From NCBI GenBank assembly GCA_001592805.2, contig CP051142.1:3286001-3350000 (forward strand): a DNA stretch of 64,000 nt, in the 5' to 3' direction. The notes under the pieces are model-generated. The model made no database searches. It was not told the origin of the DNA and was given only the letters and a program-made list of their open reading frames with translations. The stretch is from Peltaster fructicola. Its lineage: Eukaryota > Ascomycota > Dothideomycetes. Of this stretch, positions 19,801 to 32,479 are shown piece by piece; position 1 is the stretch's first letter, and every line of letters begins with the position of its first letter. The translations under genes and the position numbers were made by a program.

Positions 19801-21825
19801 TGGTCACGCTCAGCTCTTTGTGTAAGCTTGGGTCATGCAGCTCATGGTTCAGGAATGGCAACAGGCTAGTCGTCTGCTCGCCCTACCTCAATTGATCAGC
19901 GAATTGACGCCAAGAACAATCTTCTGATCGAAACAGCCTTCGAAAACAAGAGTCGTTGGAACTGGCACCCAGACGATGTGGCTTTGTTGCCGGACAGTCT
20001 ACGACAGGTCAAGATTCCTGAACGTTTGTACAACCCACTCTCGGCGCCAGTTCCTGTGCCACAGAGCGTGAACGAGGTACTACGGACATACGCAGGCGTT
20101 GAGGTTGAAGACACTGCTTTTGATCTACCGGACGATGAAGTCCAGCTTCAGGCGTCCCAAGCTCACGCTCGACCATCTCGTGTCACAAAACCGTCCACGA
20201 CAGTGTCTGCAAGCACCCGTCTCACTTCTCCTCAGGTATCTTCCGGCACAGCTGCTCGTCAAGCATCTCATACAGGTACCGTGACCCCTGATACTACCGC
20301 AACTCCCCAGACAGTTCTCCGAAAGCCTGCTGGGAAGTCCTATGCTACATTACCACCTTTGGTCCTCGCAGAACGCAACAAGCACGATTACGATACTGCT
20401 ATTACTGAGCTCATCAAGTTGTATACCACATGGCTTGGTAAATCACCTACAGCGATTCATGGCAAAGACGACCATACACTCAGCCGTCCAACACCCAGCG
20501 GTCGTCTCGCTGGCATGATCCTGCCAAACATGAAGGATATCTGGACCATCGTTGGACGAGAGACTGGCCACGCAAGAGAAGATGCAAAGCAAGACGATCC
20601 AGTGGATAAAGCTGGCGATGACTGGGCAACGGTTGATCTGATGAACTTCATCCTAGGGGTCTACACATCGTCGCATATGCTAAGAGATGGCGTATGGATC
20701 GTACCAGACCAGTACGCCGTGGCTCTTTTCCTTGGCGAACCTGGTCAACGCAAGCAGATCGATGCCATACGAGATTATCAAGCCAAGAACGAGTGGCGCC
20801 TGCATTCTGGAGAGCAGGGCGAGTTCCCGTTGATGAACATGCCGATTGGCACCGAGTTGGCCCTGATCAACTGGAACATCGATGATTGGCATTTCATCCT
20901 CGTACGGCTGGACATCGATCATGACATGAAGAAGGTTGACATCATTATCTATGACTCCCAGTATGATGGTGTGCTCGATCTAGACACCCAGCATAATCAC
21001 CTTGCCATTCAGATATTCGTTCAGATGGCCACGTACAAGAAGAGCTCGCCAATTCACAAGTACCAGGTTGGTCTGCCAGAGTCTGGTGCCTGCGCCAGAC
21101 AGACTGGAGGTAATTGTGGCTACCACGTCATGCACAACATCTTCGAACTCGCCGAGGGTCGCGAGCTCAACGTGTTTCCCAAGACTCTGGCTGAACGCCA
21201 GAAGTTTGGCGAGGACCTTCGCTGGGAGTTCTTCCAGATGATCTTCGAGGCCATTACTGGCAAGGCTCTCGTTGTGCCCTGGCAGAGACCTGTAACAGTT
21301 ACACCTCGACTCGCTTCTCTTCCTAGCGAACGCTCATCGACAGGAACACGCACGAGCGAGACAGTGATTCCCGCGACAAGCACAGGCTCGCCTCGGCCCA
21401 CGAAGTCGCGACTAGAAGCAGCAAAAGAAAGACTGGAGGCGCACAAGGCTCGAGGTGCAAAAGCCGCGCCACCAGGACGGGCACCAGTCCTGCCAGCAGA
21501 TCAGGATGTGGTAATGACCGAGGCAAGCCCCCAACTCATCGTGGCTGGTCAAAGAAGCACGTACGAGCGATTCTACAAGGCCTTCAAGACTCGTGCTTTG
21601 ACACTATCGAGAGCCATGACTGTGGAACTGGAGAAGGCTGTGGTCGATTTTCAATATGTCACCAGCATTATGTCCATGCAGACACTGATGTTAACCTTGC
21701 AGGCGAACCTTCATGCTTGGCTTGCCTCTGCATCAGACGACGAAACGCGAGATTCAGATGCACTCTTCGAATTCGTGGATGACTACATCAGCAAGCATAT
21801 TCGCAGGGCTGACAATCAGGAGTGA
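16870..21825 (+). CDS. Very large orphan protein with C-terminal Ulp1/C48-type protease domain
   Basis: Proposed exons 16870-19821 and 19870-21825 give 1,635 residues. The 48-nt intron (GTAAGC...CTAG) removes a lone in-frame TAG and keeps the frame; it matches local intron sizes. Residues 1-200 are basic and disordered with NLS-like clusters (RKNKRKQSKK, SRKKRSKKPSLR). A Cys cluster at 619-658 (CxC-x11-CxxC-x5-C-x12-CxxC) looks zinc-binding. Residues about 1240-1440 resemble the Ulp1 fold: DDWATVDLMNFILG, then DWHFILVRLD with His1325, IYDSQ with Asp1346, and QTGGNCGYHV with Gln1395 and Cys1400, which completes the catalytic set for SUMO or ubiquitin-like proteases. A helical tail follows. I do not recognise the N-terminal 1,000 residues. 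It could be a SUMO-pathway protease, or derived from a DNA transposon protein, some of which carry Ulp1 domains; no terminal repeats were found to support that. Confidence 0.8.
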
Positions 21826-22402
21826 GAATACTTTAGTAGACAGCATCTTTGATTACTCTGTCAATGCTAGACCTTTTGGTGCTCCAACATCAGCTCACTA
21901 GAACGAACAGCAGCTAACAGGGGCGAGTGGAGGACAATGACGACGATGGGCAGCGTGGACGTACAGAATGATTGTGATGTGTCTATGTATGATATTGTAT
22001 TTCATGGCAATGCTAGGCAATGATCCGCATTACAAAGCCTCGCCCTCCTTCAATTGCAGTGCTTGAACCGCCAAGATGCATAAATATGTTGTACAGTCTG
22101 TTCGTTGTCAAGGAACCGGTTCATGTGATGGACCTATGCGGATTCAATTCGCCTTGCAGCTTCATATCGACCTGGCAATAGTGCGATAGTCAGGGTCGTG
22201 CTTACCAAGACATCCGATCACAAGTTTGTTCATACAACGATTTTGTGAACATGTGCCGTTTATCTTGTGAGTTTCACTAGCTTACAAGGCAGCCAGCACA
22301 ACAGCTGCCATCAAGATGTGACAACATGACAGCCTGCTGACACATATCTTCTTTACAGCATTTGTTGACCTGTTTTCAGTGTAGTCACAATGCCCAACAG
22401 CA
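21826..22402. other. Intergenic region before vps34
   Basis: Contains the 3' flank of the Ulp1-domain gene and the vps34 promoter. No gene or repeat seen. Confidence 0.4.
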
Positions 22403-25154
22403 ATGGAGCCGTTCACATTTGCGAGCTCTTCACAGCTGCAGCTACCCGTGGCTGTCAAGGTGTAGGCACATCGATGCCGCAGCAAGGAAGAAATGACTAA
22501 ACAATCCCAGCAATCGCCTTGAAGGCTACGAGAAACCTCTCCCGTACTCTACGCTCCTCCGAAGACCAGATCTCCGACATCGAGGCAGCAACCTCAGCCC
22601 ATCGTCCGAGCTCTACATCACAGTACAGCCATTCTCCGATTCCAAACCACTCACAGTACACACACAAACACCGTACAAGCACTTCAAGACGAGTCGAGTA
22701 TGGAACCAGTGGCTCACACTCCCTATCAAATATGCCACTCTGCCAGCAAATGCACAGCTTGCAATCACCTTGTGGGACCTATCGCCTGTAAATCCGAATG
22801 GAGGAGACAAGAGCCATCACATACCTTTCGGCGGCACAACTATACGACTCTTCGATGATGATGGAGCGCTGAGGACTGGCAGGCAGAAATGTCGAATATG
22901 GCGACACAAAGCAGCGGACGGCTTCTCGGACAGTACGACGCCCTGGCAAGAACGAAAGGGTCGTAGAGGCGAAGAGCTTGTAGTACAGGGAGAGAAGCAA
23001 AGCCGAAGGGACGCTGAGCTGGAACGTCTTGTCGACCTCGTCAAGAAGCATGAGATGGGAGATATGGAGCAGAACAAGTGGCTCGATCAAATGGTCTTCA
23101 GACAGATCGAGAAGTTGGAGAGACAGAATGTGCGCATCTCGTCGAAACCGAAATCGACCTCTCACGGCGAGATGTGCGTTGACCAGGATGTCGATCACAT
23201 CGACGGCACATTCTTCCTCTATCTTGAGCTACCACGATTCGATCTGCCTATTGTCTTCACCGACCACGAATACGGCCCGCCACCAGTCAGCAGTATTCAC
23301 GCGCCGCAACCACAATCAGCAGCCGTCAATTTCAAGCCACCTCCCGACATACAGCCTGGACCTCAAGGCCATAGCAGCGACACAGAAGGAGGACGACTCA
23401 TCCGTATATACGATCCAGAGGTCGGTCACGCCGACAATCCAGCCGAGACAAAGCACAGGAGGCTCGTCAGAGGTCAACGCAATGCACTGGATCGTGATCT
23501 CAAGCCCAATCCCAAGCTTCGAGACTTCCTCAACCACATCATGTCCTATGGCCCAGCTGTCGAGCTCAGCGACAAGGAGAAAGATGAGGTTTGGCGTTTC
23601 CGACACCACCTGACTCGTCACAAGCGAGCTCTCACCAAGCTGGTCAAGTCTGTCAACTGGAGTGAGCCGACTGAGAGCAAGCAGGCTATTGCACTGCTAC
23701 CTAAGTGGGCTGAGATCGACGTCGATGACGCTCTCGAACTGCTGGGACCCGGTATCGAAAGTCAAGCCGTCCGCGCATATGCTGTGGATAGACTCCGAAA
23801 GGCGGACGATGACGAGCTTCTGCTATATCTGCTGCAGCTTGTGCAAGCATTGAAGTTTGCACCATCGACAGATCAATCGCCTGACTCGTCACTATCGTCC
23901 TTCCTGATCTCACGCTCAGCGGCAAACCTCAAGCTCGGCAACTTTCTACATTGGTATCTGATGGTTGAGCTTGACGACGAAGCGCCGACCAAATCCGCCG
24001 AAGATCGCAAGCTCTTTGCAAAGGTGTCGTATGAGTTCATGCGGGAGCTGGACAAAACAAGCGAAGGCAGAGCAAGACGTCTGATCCTTCGTCGACAGGG
24101 CGAGTTCATCACAGTCTTGAGCAAAATCAGCAGCGACGTGCGAAGCTCAAGAACAGATCGACTGAAGAAGATTGAGCAGTTCAGGAAGACTCTGGCCGAT
24201 CCCAAGTCGGAGATGCTCGACATCGATCCACCGCTGCCACTGCCACTTGATCCTGAGGTGCTCATTACCGGCGTGATACCAGATGCGTGCTCGGTATTCA
24301 AGTCATCGCTCTTCCCGTTGTCGTTGAAGTTCAACACTGCGAGCGGCGAACCGTACCATCTCATCTTCAAGACTGGCGACGATTTGCGACAGGATCAGCT
24401 TGTGATCCAGATCATTGCACTGATGGACAGATTGCTGCAGAAGGAGAACCTGGACCTCAGACTCATGCCGTACCGAATCCTGGCGACTTCCACCCTCGCT
24501 GGTGCCATTCAGCTCGTCCCGGGTGTGCCCATATCCACGATCCTGAGCGATGCCAAATACAAAGGCTCAATACTTGGTTACCTTCGCCATCACAGCCCTC
24601 CCGTACCCGGAGAGCCAACCATTCTTGGCGTGCGCAAGGAGGCCATGGACAATTACGTACGCTCTGTCGCTGGCTACTGTGTCATCACATACTTGCTCGG
24701 TGTCGGCGACAGACATCTGGACAACCTTCTCATGACCCCTGACGGCCACTTCCTACACATAGACTTTGGCTACATCCTCGGCAGAGATCCGAAACCGATG
24801 GCTCCGTTGATGAAGCTCTCACGAGAGATGGTCGAGGGCATGGGAGGCTCGACCGGGTCGCCAGAAAGTCAGTTTGATGCGTTTCGGCAGTACTGCTTCA
24901 CAGCATACACAACGTTGCGACGCAGCAGCAGTCTGATCCTGAACCTCTTCGCGCTGATGCAGGATGCCAACATCCCTGGGTTGATGGTGTTCGGCGATCA
25001 GGCAGTTCGCAAGGTCGAGGAACGGTTCAAGCTAGATGTCAGTGAAGACGAGGCTATTGGCTTTTTCGGCCAACTGATCGAGCGCGAGATGGGCGCTTGG
25101 GGAGCGGTAGTCATTGACAAATTGCACGGCATTGTGCAAGGATGGAGGACATGA
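22403..25154 (+). CDS. vps34: Phosphatidylinositol 3-kinase Vps34
   Basis: Two exons (22403-22461, 22511-25154) give 900 residues. Vps34 makes PI3P on endosomes and autophagosomes in complex with Vps15 and Atg6. The start MEPFTFASSSQLQLPV matches fungal Vps34. The intron donor is GTAGGC with branch GACTAAAC and acceptor CCCAG; this choice joins VAVKV to NRLEGYEKPLPYS in the C2 domain (about 20-270, interrupted by a charged insert). The helical PIK domain spans about 330-520. The kinase domain (about 590-890) has the KTGDDLRQDQL lysine loop, catalytic GDRHLDNLL, HIDFGYILGRDPKP with the DFG Asp near 771, and a C-terminal amphipathic helix ending KLHGIVQGWRT, which family members need for membrane activity. 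Confidence 0.96.
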
Positions 25155-25815
25155 TACAATGACAGTGATGAGCAATGATTTGGATGTAGACAGAGTATGA
25201 CCGTCATCGAAACTTCCGAGCTACCAGTATATGTCCAGTCCTACACAGCTGCGATCTCTGATTTTCACATCATCTGATGTTTCTGCGCACCATAAATCGG
25301 ATCGTCGGCATCACGATCCGGTTGCAGAGATACCATAGCTAGTGGTGAAAGTCAAAGAGCATTGACGCTCTTCTTTCTTCGTCATAGCTACGCGCTGGCC
25401 AAGCCTTGCAGATACGCATAGTGACACGCCAAGCAGGACGAGAAGGTCAGAAATTGAGCAGGATGACTGCCGTGCCAAATGCCAAGTACTCTTCAACCAC
25501 ACCACGAGTGGGATCATGCATGAGCAAAGTCTCGTGCTCGCTTTGCTCGCGTTAAGCAGTTCGCTGGCGCCGCACCAAAACCCCACTGGCGTAGAGAAGG
25601 TCGCCTCGGATCCTGACGGCATGACTACAGTTGTGCAAAGAAATGCGGGCTTCGTGGATCTCGTGGAACGACAGTGCGTGTGACTTTGGTGCGGTGAGAC
25701 AAAGATATTTTGCTGGCGATGCTGCTTCACGCATCCTCGTTGTGACACTTCCAATCTGCATTCGTGCGCTGAGTCGTCGTTGTCGTTCTGTCACAAAGTC
25801 GATCCTGCAGCAGCC
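25155..25815. other. Intergenic region, about 0.66 kb
   Basis: Open frames occur on the minus strand but are rich in Cys/Ser and show no family feature. Treated as non-coding. Confidence 0.4.
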
Positions 25816-26588
25816 ATGATACAAAGTACACCCAAAGACCGACAGAATACGAGGGCACAACCAGCGGAAATGTAAGAGAAAAACAGCCACACTCATGACA
25901 TGAGCTTCGCTGACCTTTAAGAAGCAAATCAGCATTGCCATTGGCGTCTGCTGCGATCTGCTTGTCTTATAATGCGTTGACTGTGGTCTTGTGCGATCAC
26001 TTACCGTATGATCCGTTCCAACTAGCGACGTACATTCATATCTACGCCTTGGTCGGATGCCTTATCAGCATTGTCGGCATATACGGCATCACATCGGTAT
26101 GCGTAAATCGTAACAGGAACGGCCTTCTTGCTGACTGAACTGCGCAGAGGAGGCCTATCCTTGTGAAAGTGTTTGCACAGTACCTGCTGATTGACGCCTT
26201 CGTCTCGGTCATCTGTCGGATGCTGCTTGAGGAGTTCTTCATCGAAACGCTCTACGACTCCAATGTCTGTGACCAGACTTTCGACGGTCTGAACACAGGA
26301 TACGCCAGCATGACGAGTGGTCGATGGGAGAGCAAGTTCAAGCGTTTCTTCAACGGCTTTGAGAGCTGTGCAATTGCGCTTGCTACGCTGCACTTCGTCG
26401 CCATCGGTGCCATGATCTTGACTTCGGCCGCACAGATCTCGCTGGCTGTTGTGATGCAACAGTTTGGCAAGCAGCTGAGCAGCATAAAGACACGCCAGCT
26501 GTGGACGATTGTGGAGGTCGACGAGGAGGCTGCTGAGGTCGAGCTCTGGCCAAGTGCAACAGCCGAGAAGCTGCTTCAGTCGCGCTGA
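25816..26588 (+). CDS. Tetraspan-like membrane protein, unknown function
   Basis: Three exons (25816-25871, 25922-26096, 26148-26588), introns 50 and 51 nt, 223 residues. The first exon encodes a short polar N-terminus (MIQSTPKDRQNTRAQPAE). Three to four hydrophobic segments follow: SALPLASAAICLSYNALTVV, YIHIYALVGCLISIVGIYG, LVKVFAQYLLIDAFVSVICR and IALATLHFVAIGAMILTSAA. A loop between helices three and four has a single Cys (SNVCDQTF). The C-terminal tail is acidic (VDEEAAEVELWPS). This layout is common among fungal four-TM proteins without assigned function. Splice sites were chosen for frame and a GCTGAC branch site. It converges with the DUF6536 gene, 120 bp apart. Confidence 0.7.
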
Positions 26589-26708
26589 TAGTAACGACCT
26601 TACGACTATTTACGACCATAGACCAGCAAGACTTTCATGAGTGAAGTGGCCGCTTGTTGATTCGTGAAGATCCGGTAAGTATCTGCTCTTCCGGGTCCAC
26701 ATCTCAGC

Positions 26709-29244
26709 TCAGCCTGTAAGTCTCACGGTCTCGTCATCGTCATCTTTCCGTCGTAGGGGATGCAGACGTATGCTACGATACCTAGACTCTCCAAAGGAAG
26801 ACGTCTTCTGCCCAATCCAAGAGCGCGTCCATGCTGCGTTCATCTTTCGCGTAGGCGGCAGTAGACGATCTACATGGAAGGATGTAAAGGCGAAATGTCG
26901 TCGACCATCCGCTTCGTACGCAGTAGTCTCTCCATATCGGATCAGCGTCTTCGATGCTCCATAGTCATCTCTGGGACGGTGGCAGGCGGATGCTATTGCC
27001 AACGAGCAGGACGCAGCAAGAGGCATTGGACTTTTGAACCGCCTGAATACGGCGAATGCCAAGATGGTGAAGAACAAAGCCAAGCCGATAAGCATTGCAC
27101 AGAGAATCGGTACTGGGGAGTATCCCAGCTCGGTTCTGAGAGATGTCGTGCCGTTGGAGCTGGCGTGGCTATGATCGCCCGTAGGATAGAATACGATCGT
27201 AGAGTTCACGGCAATATATTGGTTGTCCCATTTGCCTATGCTGGAATACACGTCAGCATTAGTCTGATAGTGAGCATCATTCATCTCGACTCTCGCAATG
27301 AAAATCGCCTCGGAGATGACCCAATGCAGCACGGTTGTTGTCGTCAACAGTGGTATACTGTACTGCAGTGGTAGTTGTAGCCAATGCGTCGATTTCTGTG
27401 CTCCCGTTGGCGTGGTCACACGCAGCGGAAGCTTCTCGACTGCATAGCGGCTCCATTCGTGGCTGAGGTGCATGATGGAGAATAGTCCATTGTATAGCAC
27501 GTACGCGATCGACAGAATGAACTGCGGCAGATTGGCAATAAGAATAGCGCCGATCAGTGATTGCGGTGTTTCGTAGTTTGGTAGGACGTTCTCGATGAGC
27601 GTATATGGTGTCATCGCTCCAAATGTCAGCTGAAATGGTGAGCCATTGCGTGTCTTCTCCGTAGCACCGCTGAAGGCGATACTGAGGATCCATGCAAGAG
27701 TAGAGAAGATCGCAGTGCAGAGGACAAGAAAGCAAACCCATTGTAGGAAGCTTGGCGCCGTTGCCCATCGGCGAGGGTATGTCGCCTTCGACGCCGTGCC
27801 TGCTGCATCGACTTGAGTATAGCCAATCTCTGCTGAGCGGCTTGCTCGAACCTTGCTCTGGGCATTGTACTTATCCAGTGTACCTAGATCTCTTGTGACT
27901 GCATCAGGCTCGTCGAGAAAGCTGCATAGCGCATCTCCAAGAACCACAAGCGTGGGATGCTTCTGCTTGAACAACAGTGCCATCATGACAGCAGCCTTGA
28001 CGGCATTGCAAGCTATGACAATCGCAAGCAGTGTGACACTGAACTCCAGACGACAGCGTTCCGGGACCATCTGTGCCAAGGCATACTCTGGCTTGTAGCC
28101 GAATATAGAGTAAGTGTTGTCGTCCACTTGCTGTAGGAGGTCTTTTGCACTGCATGGTAGGAATTTGTACGTCCATTCGTAGACATTGGAGCATAGCCAT
28201 GCATACGAGATACCTCCTCCAGCCATGTCTAGATCGAAGAGAGGCGTGTATACGATTCCATTTGGCGAGGTGGTGTTCTTCACTACCAATAGGACATCGT
28301 TGAAGTTCTGGATGTAGTCGTTTGCGTAAGTATTGATGAACTGCTTCATATCCAGCATCTGCCAGTCGCTACTATCGGTGAGATAGCTCTGCTGCATGTC
28401 TAAGTAGACAGATGGCACGATGAATCCCGAGACCGCGTCTGGTGAGGAGACATACTGTGTCCTGGCGAAATCGTCTACAGAGTCAAATTGGACCGGCTGA
28501 CCACGTATGAAAGCTTCATTCACCACGAGTGACCGGATGTTGTTGGCCGAGAGGGTTTTGAAGACTGTAGAGTTGTAGAGCAGGTGTATGGGCATGCTGG
28601 AGATGCACAAGATAGACCACAGCACTATTCGGTGCCATTTGAGCTTAAAGATGTTGCGTACGCTGAGTACGCCAATGTCGAGCCAGTCTCCACGAGCATG
28701 AGCAACATCTAGTTCTTCTGCAATTGCCGTCAGTTGAGTTTGCAGTCATGCGGATCATCTTACCTCGAGTCGGCGCTGCGAGACATTGCATACAGTAGTT
28801 CGAAGCAGTCAAAAGTAGAGATCCAACTATGTTGATGAGGATATGCAGTCCGGTTGCCATTCTGTTCGTCTTATCGCAGCTCCCGGTGTAAGCTACACCA
28901 ATACCGTCCTGGACTCTGAAAGTTGCGACTGCATATATTGTGCAGATGAGGTTGGTCGTGAGCGCGATAAGCGCCGTACAGGTTGCCAGATACACGCCAT
29001 ATCTCCAGCCTGTTGTTCTTCTCAATCCTCGTGCAGAAGACTCTGTCTCGAGTGGAATCGGTGGAAGTGGCTTGATGTTGTCAAGAGCCGCCTGTACACT
29101 GACAGTGCTCTGTCTATGTGCACTCTTGAAGGTTTCGTAGCTGTAGTCATCGAACACCGCCTGCGATGGCTTATGCTTTACTGGTGAATAGCTCAACGTA
29201 ACATCTTCGTTCGTGATGCTGATCGGGCTAACAGGAGGGCGCAT
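26709..29244 (-). CDS. DUF6536-type multi-pass membrane protein
   Basis: Exons 29244-28764 and 28717-26709 (46-nt intron GTAAGA...TGCAG) give 829 residues. The N-terminal ~95 residues are cytosolic and contain KPLPPIPLE. The DUF6536 module begins at GWRYGVYLATCTALIAL, continues with YTGSCDKTNRMATGLHILIN and NYCMQCLAAPTR, and after the splice reads ELDVAHARGDWLDIGVLSVRN, the family signature. About eight transmembrane segments are visible in total, separated by a large extracytoplasmic region (about 210-370) with N-glycosylation sites and by a central cytosolic loop. Function is unknown in the family; such proteins are numerous in ascomycetes. The Lys/Arg-rich C-terminus is likely cytosolic. 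Confidence 0.9.
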
Positions 29245-30657
29245 ATCTTGTCCTGAGACATGTCTTGAGACATGTGCGAACGGCGAGAATCAGATAGTTG
29301 TAGGGTCGCATCCTTCAACTCGGTTGACGCCACGCAGGATCAGCCTCAGCGCTACAGCGACTCGACAGATCCATGAGCCGGTGCGGCTGAGGCATTGCTG
29401 TGACGTGACGCGAGCTACATCGACGTTGGCAGGCTGCCATCTGAAAGATGCATTTGAGAAATGGCATGCTTCACTGTCTTGCAAGGTAGGTTGTCGTCGA
29501 CCTGAAAAGCTCTCTGGAAGTTGTGTCTAGTTTTGGCTCCATTGTGGCTATACTTCGTCACCACCAACAACAACGGCAACGACAACCGTCAATCTGCCAC
29601 CACCACAACCACAGACGCCGCAGACGATCTTATGACACGATCGCTGTTGGTCTGAGATGCTTCTGCCGGCACAGTCACTTCACCACATCATCAGCAAGCG
29701 AAAACTGCGGCGACCATCACCACACCAACGCCTCACTCGATATCCATTGTTAGCACAAAGCAGACCATCGCTCGGCGTCAGAGTGACTCTGCGCAACAGG
29801 TGTTGTGCTACCACCGACACGTGCACTGATCTCGTGAAGTAGGGCAGCCTTGAGGTCACACGAGATCTGGCGACGGACGACTGCATACTCTCGATCTGGC
29901 CGTCATCAGCCTTCTGGAAGCTTGTTTGTTCTTTGACCTCATAAGCGCGACCGAGGAATACCCTCGATAGAGGGGCCCGCACTGCATGCACTTCCTTGAT
30001 GCAGTGGCTCTGTAGACGAACTGCCATTGGATGAAGCAGCATCGACGGCTTCATATTACATGCAATTCGACCTCAGTCAGCCGATCGAAAGATGCCGCAA
30101 CAGGGACACATCGCAACGCTACAAGCTCACAACGTACTCATCACCCGCTCGGAAGTCAACAAGAGCTGCTGCAATGCCAGCAATAGCAAGCCGAGAGCGT
30201 GGTTGAAGGGTATCATCTCATCTCCGCCCAATAACTTAGACCTAGCGTGAACTCCCCGTTTAGTCTTTTCCCTTTCTCTTCCACCTGCCCCATTATCCCG
30301 AGTCTCTCCTTCCTGGCTGCCAGCATCTGCATTATCTCAGCATTATTCGACCTTCTGTTTCTACGCCCATTCGTCTTGTTCCTGATTGCTGTTTTCATCC
30401 ATTGTTGTTATTGTGGTACTGACCCTGCTGCTTGAGAAGAAAGAGAACTGACGTCTGGTCGGCGGAACCACCAATCCGCGACCACGTCAATAAGGAAAGG
30501 TAGGCATTGACTGTGACAACTACGATCTCGCAGCTGCTACACGCAGTACATGATCCAAGCATACGGACGCTGACTTGCACAGATCTTTCTCACTCCTACG
30601 ATCACATTGGCGATACACGCATCGCTCATTCCTGACCACACTTTCCATCCACGAAAC
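29245..30657. other. Divergent intergenic region, 1.4 kb
   Basis: Shared upstream region of the DUF6536 gene and the next plus-strand gene. It includes a CAN-triplet-rich stretch (about 29560-29630), a direct repeat TTGAGACATGT-like near 29255-29278, and a CT-rich tract at 30260-30300. No gene or tRNA recognised. Confidence 0.4.
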
Positions 30658-31810
30658 ATGAGCTTTTACGACAATGACAATGCCTGGTCAGCCCAAGGCC
30701 GACAACCATCCTGGGAGCAACAGATTCCCTCCCGGTCTGGTGCAAGCTCTGCTCTGTCGCAGCACCAAGCACACACAGCAGAGCCCAATGCCTTCGCTGC
30801 ACAATTCGAAGAGATCGAGCGCGCAACAGACAACCTTGCGAGGAGCGGAAAGTGGTTTCCTGGCGGAGCATCAGGCCCTGGTGGAAATCGAAGAGACAGT
30901 ACTACTGGAGGACGAAACCAGGACAATGGTGAGCAGCGCGGATCCAGACACAATGACTTCGACAATGGCCGTCCAGGCTCGTCAGGCTTGCAGGGATACT
31001 ATCAGGGCCAGCGCTTTCCTTCCAGGCAGAGTGAGGCTGAGCAGGTTCTGCATGCTAAGCGTCGGATGGCTGCACAAAGAGAGCGCGAGCTGCGCAACTA
31101 TCATCAAGAGCAGCAGTACAATCGCAGTGAGTGGTGTGGTTAGGGAGGAGTGAGAATACCGCTGACTTCAGCTAGATGCATCATCAGCCAAGTCGGATCG
31201 ATCGATGAGCCCAAACACCATGAGTGAGGAGGATCGCCGAGATCTCATCGCGCGCCAACACCGCGCATTGTACGGTGACAACTCGAGCCTGTATAATCCT
31301 GATGGGTCAGCGCGAGCTAAGAGTCAGGATGTGAGATCAGTTGGAAGAGGACCGTCGCCGCTGGCGTTCGACCAATACGGGAGCCAGGCACAACCCGGAG
31401 CTGACGGCCAGGTGTCACGGGACCGCACAGAGAGTACTGCATCGCCGGCAGCTCAGCAAGCACTTGGCGAGACTCAACAGCGTACCTCTACGACTTCTCC
31501 AGGCGCATCTCCACCTCATCAGAGTGGACCGAGAGGCTCGAGCGTTGCGCCTATCGGTACAAGACCACCACAAGGAGCTCCTGGTATGAATAAGCGTGCA
31601 ACCACACCTCTTACGCCATCATCCTTGGGCTATGGCTACTCTGGAGAGCCACAAGGTGCTAATCTTGGCAAAGATGAGCACGCTGCAGCTGCTACCACGA
31701 ATTCGTCCCTGTCAGGCGACAAGGTCGGTCCTCTTGGCGGTAACTGGGGTAGCAACAGTGGTGTCTGGGGCAAGAGTACCCTCAATTCACAAGCCTCAGT
31801 CTGGGGCTAG
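30658..31810 (+). CDS. Conserved-looking disordered fungal protein of unknown function
   Basis: Two exons (30658-31126, 31176-31810), 49-nt intron ending CTAG, 367 residues. Exon 1 is Gln/Arg/Gly-rich with RSGKWFPGGASGPGG and a charged helix (EAEQVLHAKRRMAAQRERE). Exon 2 begins ASSAKSDRSMSPNTMSEEDR, then RQHRALYGDNSSLY, a Ser/Pro/Gln linker, KRATTPLTPSSLGYGY and a C-terminal GNWGSNSGVWGKS...ASVWG repeat of Trp-Gly motifs. I recall this end pattern from uncharacterised ascomycete proteins. The Arg/Gly and Trp-Gly character suggests RNA-granule or protein-scaffold use, which is only inference. The acceptor was chosen to connect NR to NASSAKSDRS in frame. Confidence 0.75.
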
Positions 31811-32479
31811 AAGCTCCTCGCTTCCAAGCAACATAAATGCCTGCTAAGGGCGTGAAGGTCTGTCGATGGACGTGTGTTTCGAGATGGAGTTCTTTTTCGG
31901 GGATGTGGGCTGGCATACGACTTCTGTGAGAGGAGTAACAAAATTTCGTTGCTGACGAAAGCATTGGGGCATGGTTTCTCATCTTATGTGGTTCTACTTG
32001 GCGGGATTGCAGACAGCGTTGTTATTGTCGTTTTTGTTTTGGTCATGGGAATGGATGGACAAGCATATATCGGCTTGCGGAAAGCAGCTTGCATGGGTCA
32101 TTGGGAGTAGCCTGTGCTAAAGGGCGGTTCTTCCTACGGTCAGGCATGCGGACGGCGTCATTTCCTGAGTGTTCTCTCACAGATACCATTGAATCGATCA
32201 TCGTTATGTGCTTGTCACGTCGTGGGCGTCTCGATTATTGAGCAGTATGAAGCTGATGTCTAGTGCCAAGCAATGCGGCTAAACTTGACCCTGTCCTGGT
32301 TCATTACGAAAGATGAAGCGTGTCTTTACTGAGGTGACAATTATTCGCAGCACACGACAATCACCACTTCCTGCTCTCTCTTTCCATCCCATTGCCTACT
32401 AGCTCACCTTACGAGACTGGAGTCCTAACGTCGCTACCTTCTCACGACTATACCATCGATAGCGCGCGCAACAGACACA
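31811..32479. other. Intergenic region before Sec61-beta
   Basis: No gene seen. T-rich 3' flank of the previous gene, then the Sec61-beta promoter with C-rich leader. Confidence 0.4.

Noticed and set aside
16870-21825. Ulp1-domain gene as two separate genes or a pseudogene split by TAG
   Set aside because: The frame is identical on both sides and a standard-size intron removes the stop.
25311-25754. Minus-strand frame of 147 codons
   Set aside because: Cys/Ser-rich and without recognisable motif; overlaps another random frame.
29523-29753. His/Arg-rich frame
   Set aside because: It is a by-product of a CAN-triplet-rich stretch in an intergenic region.
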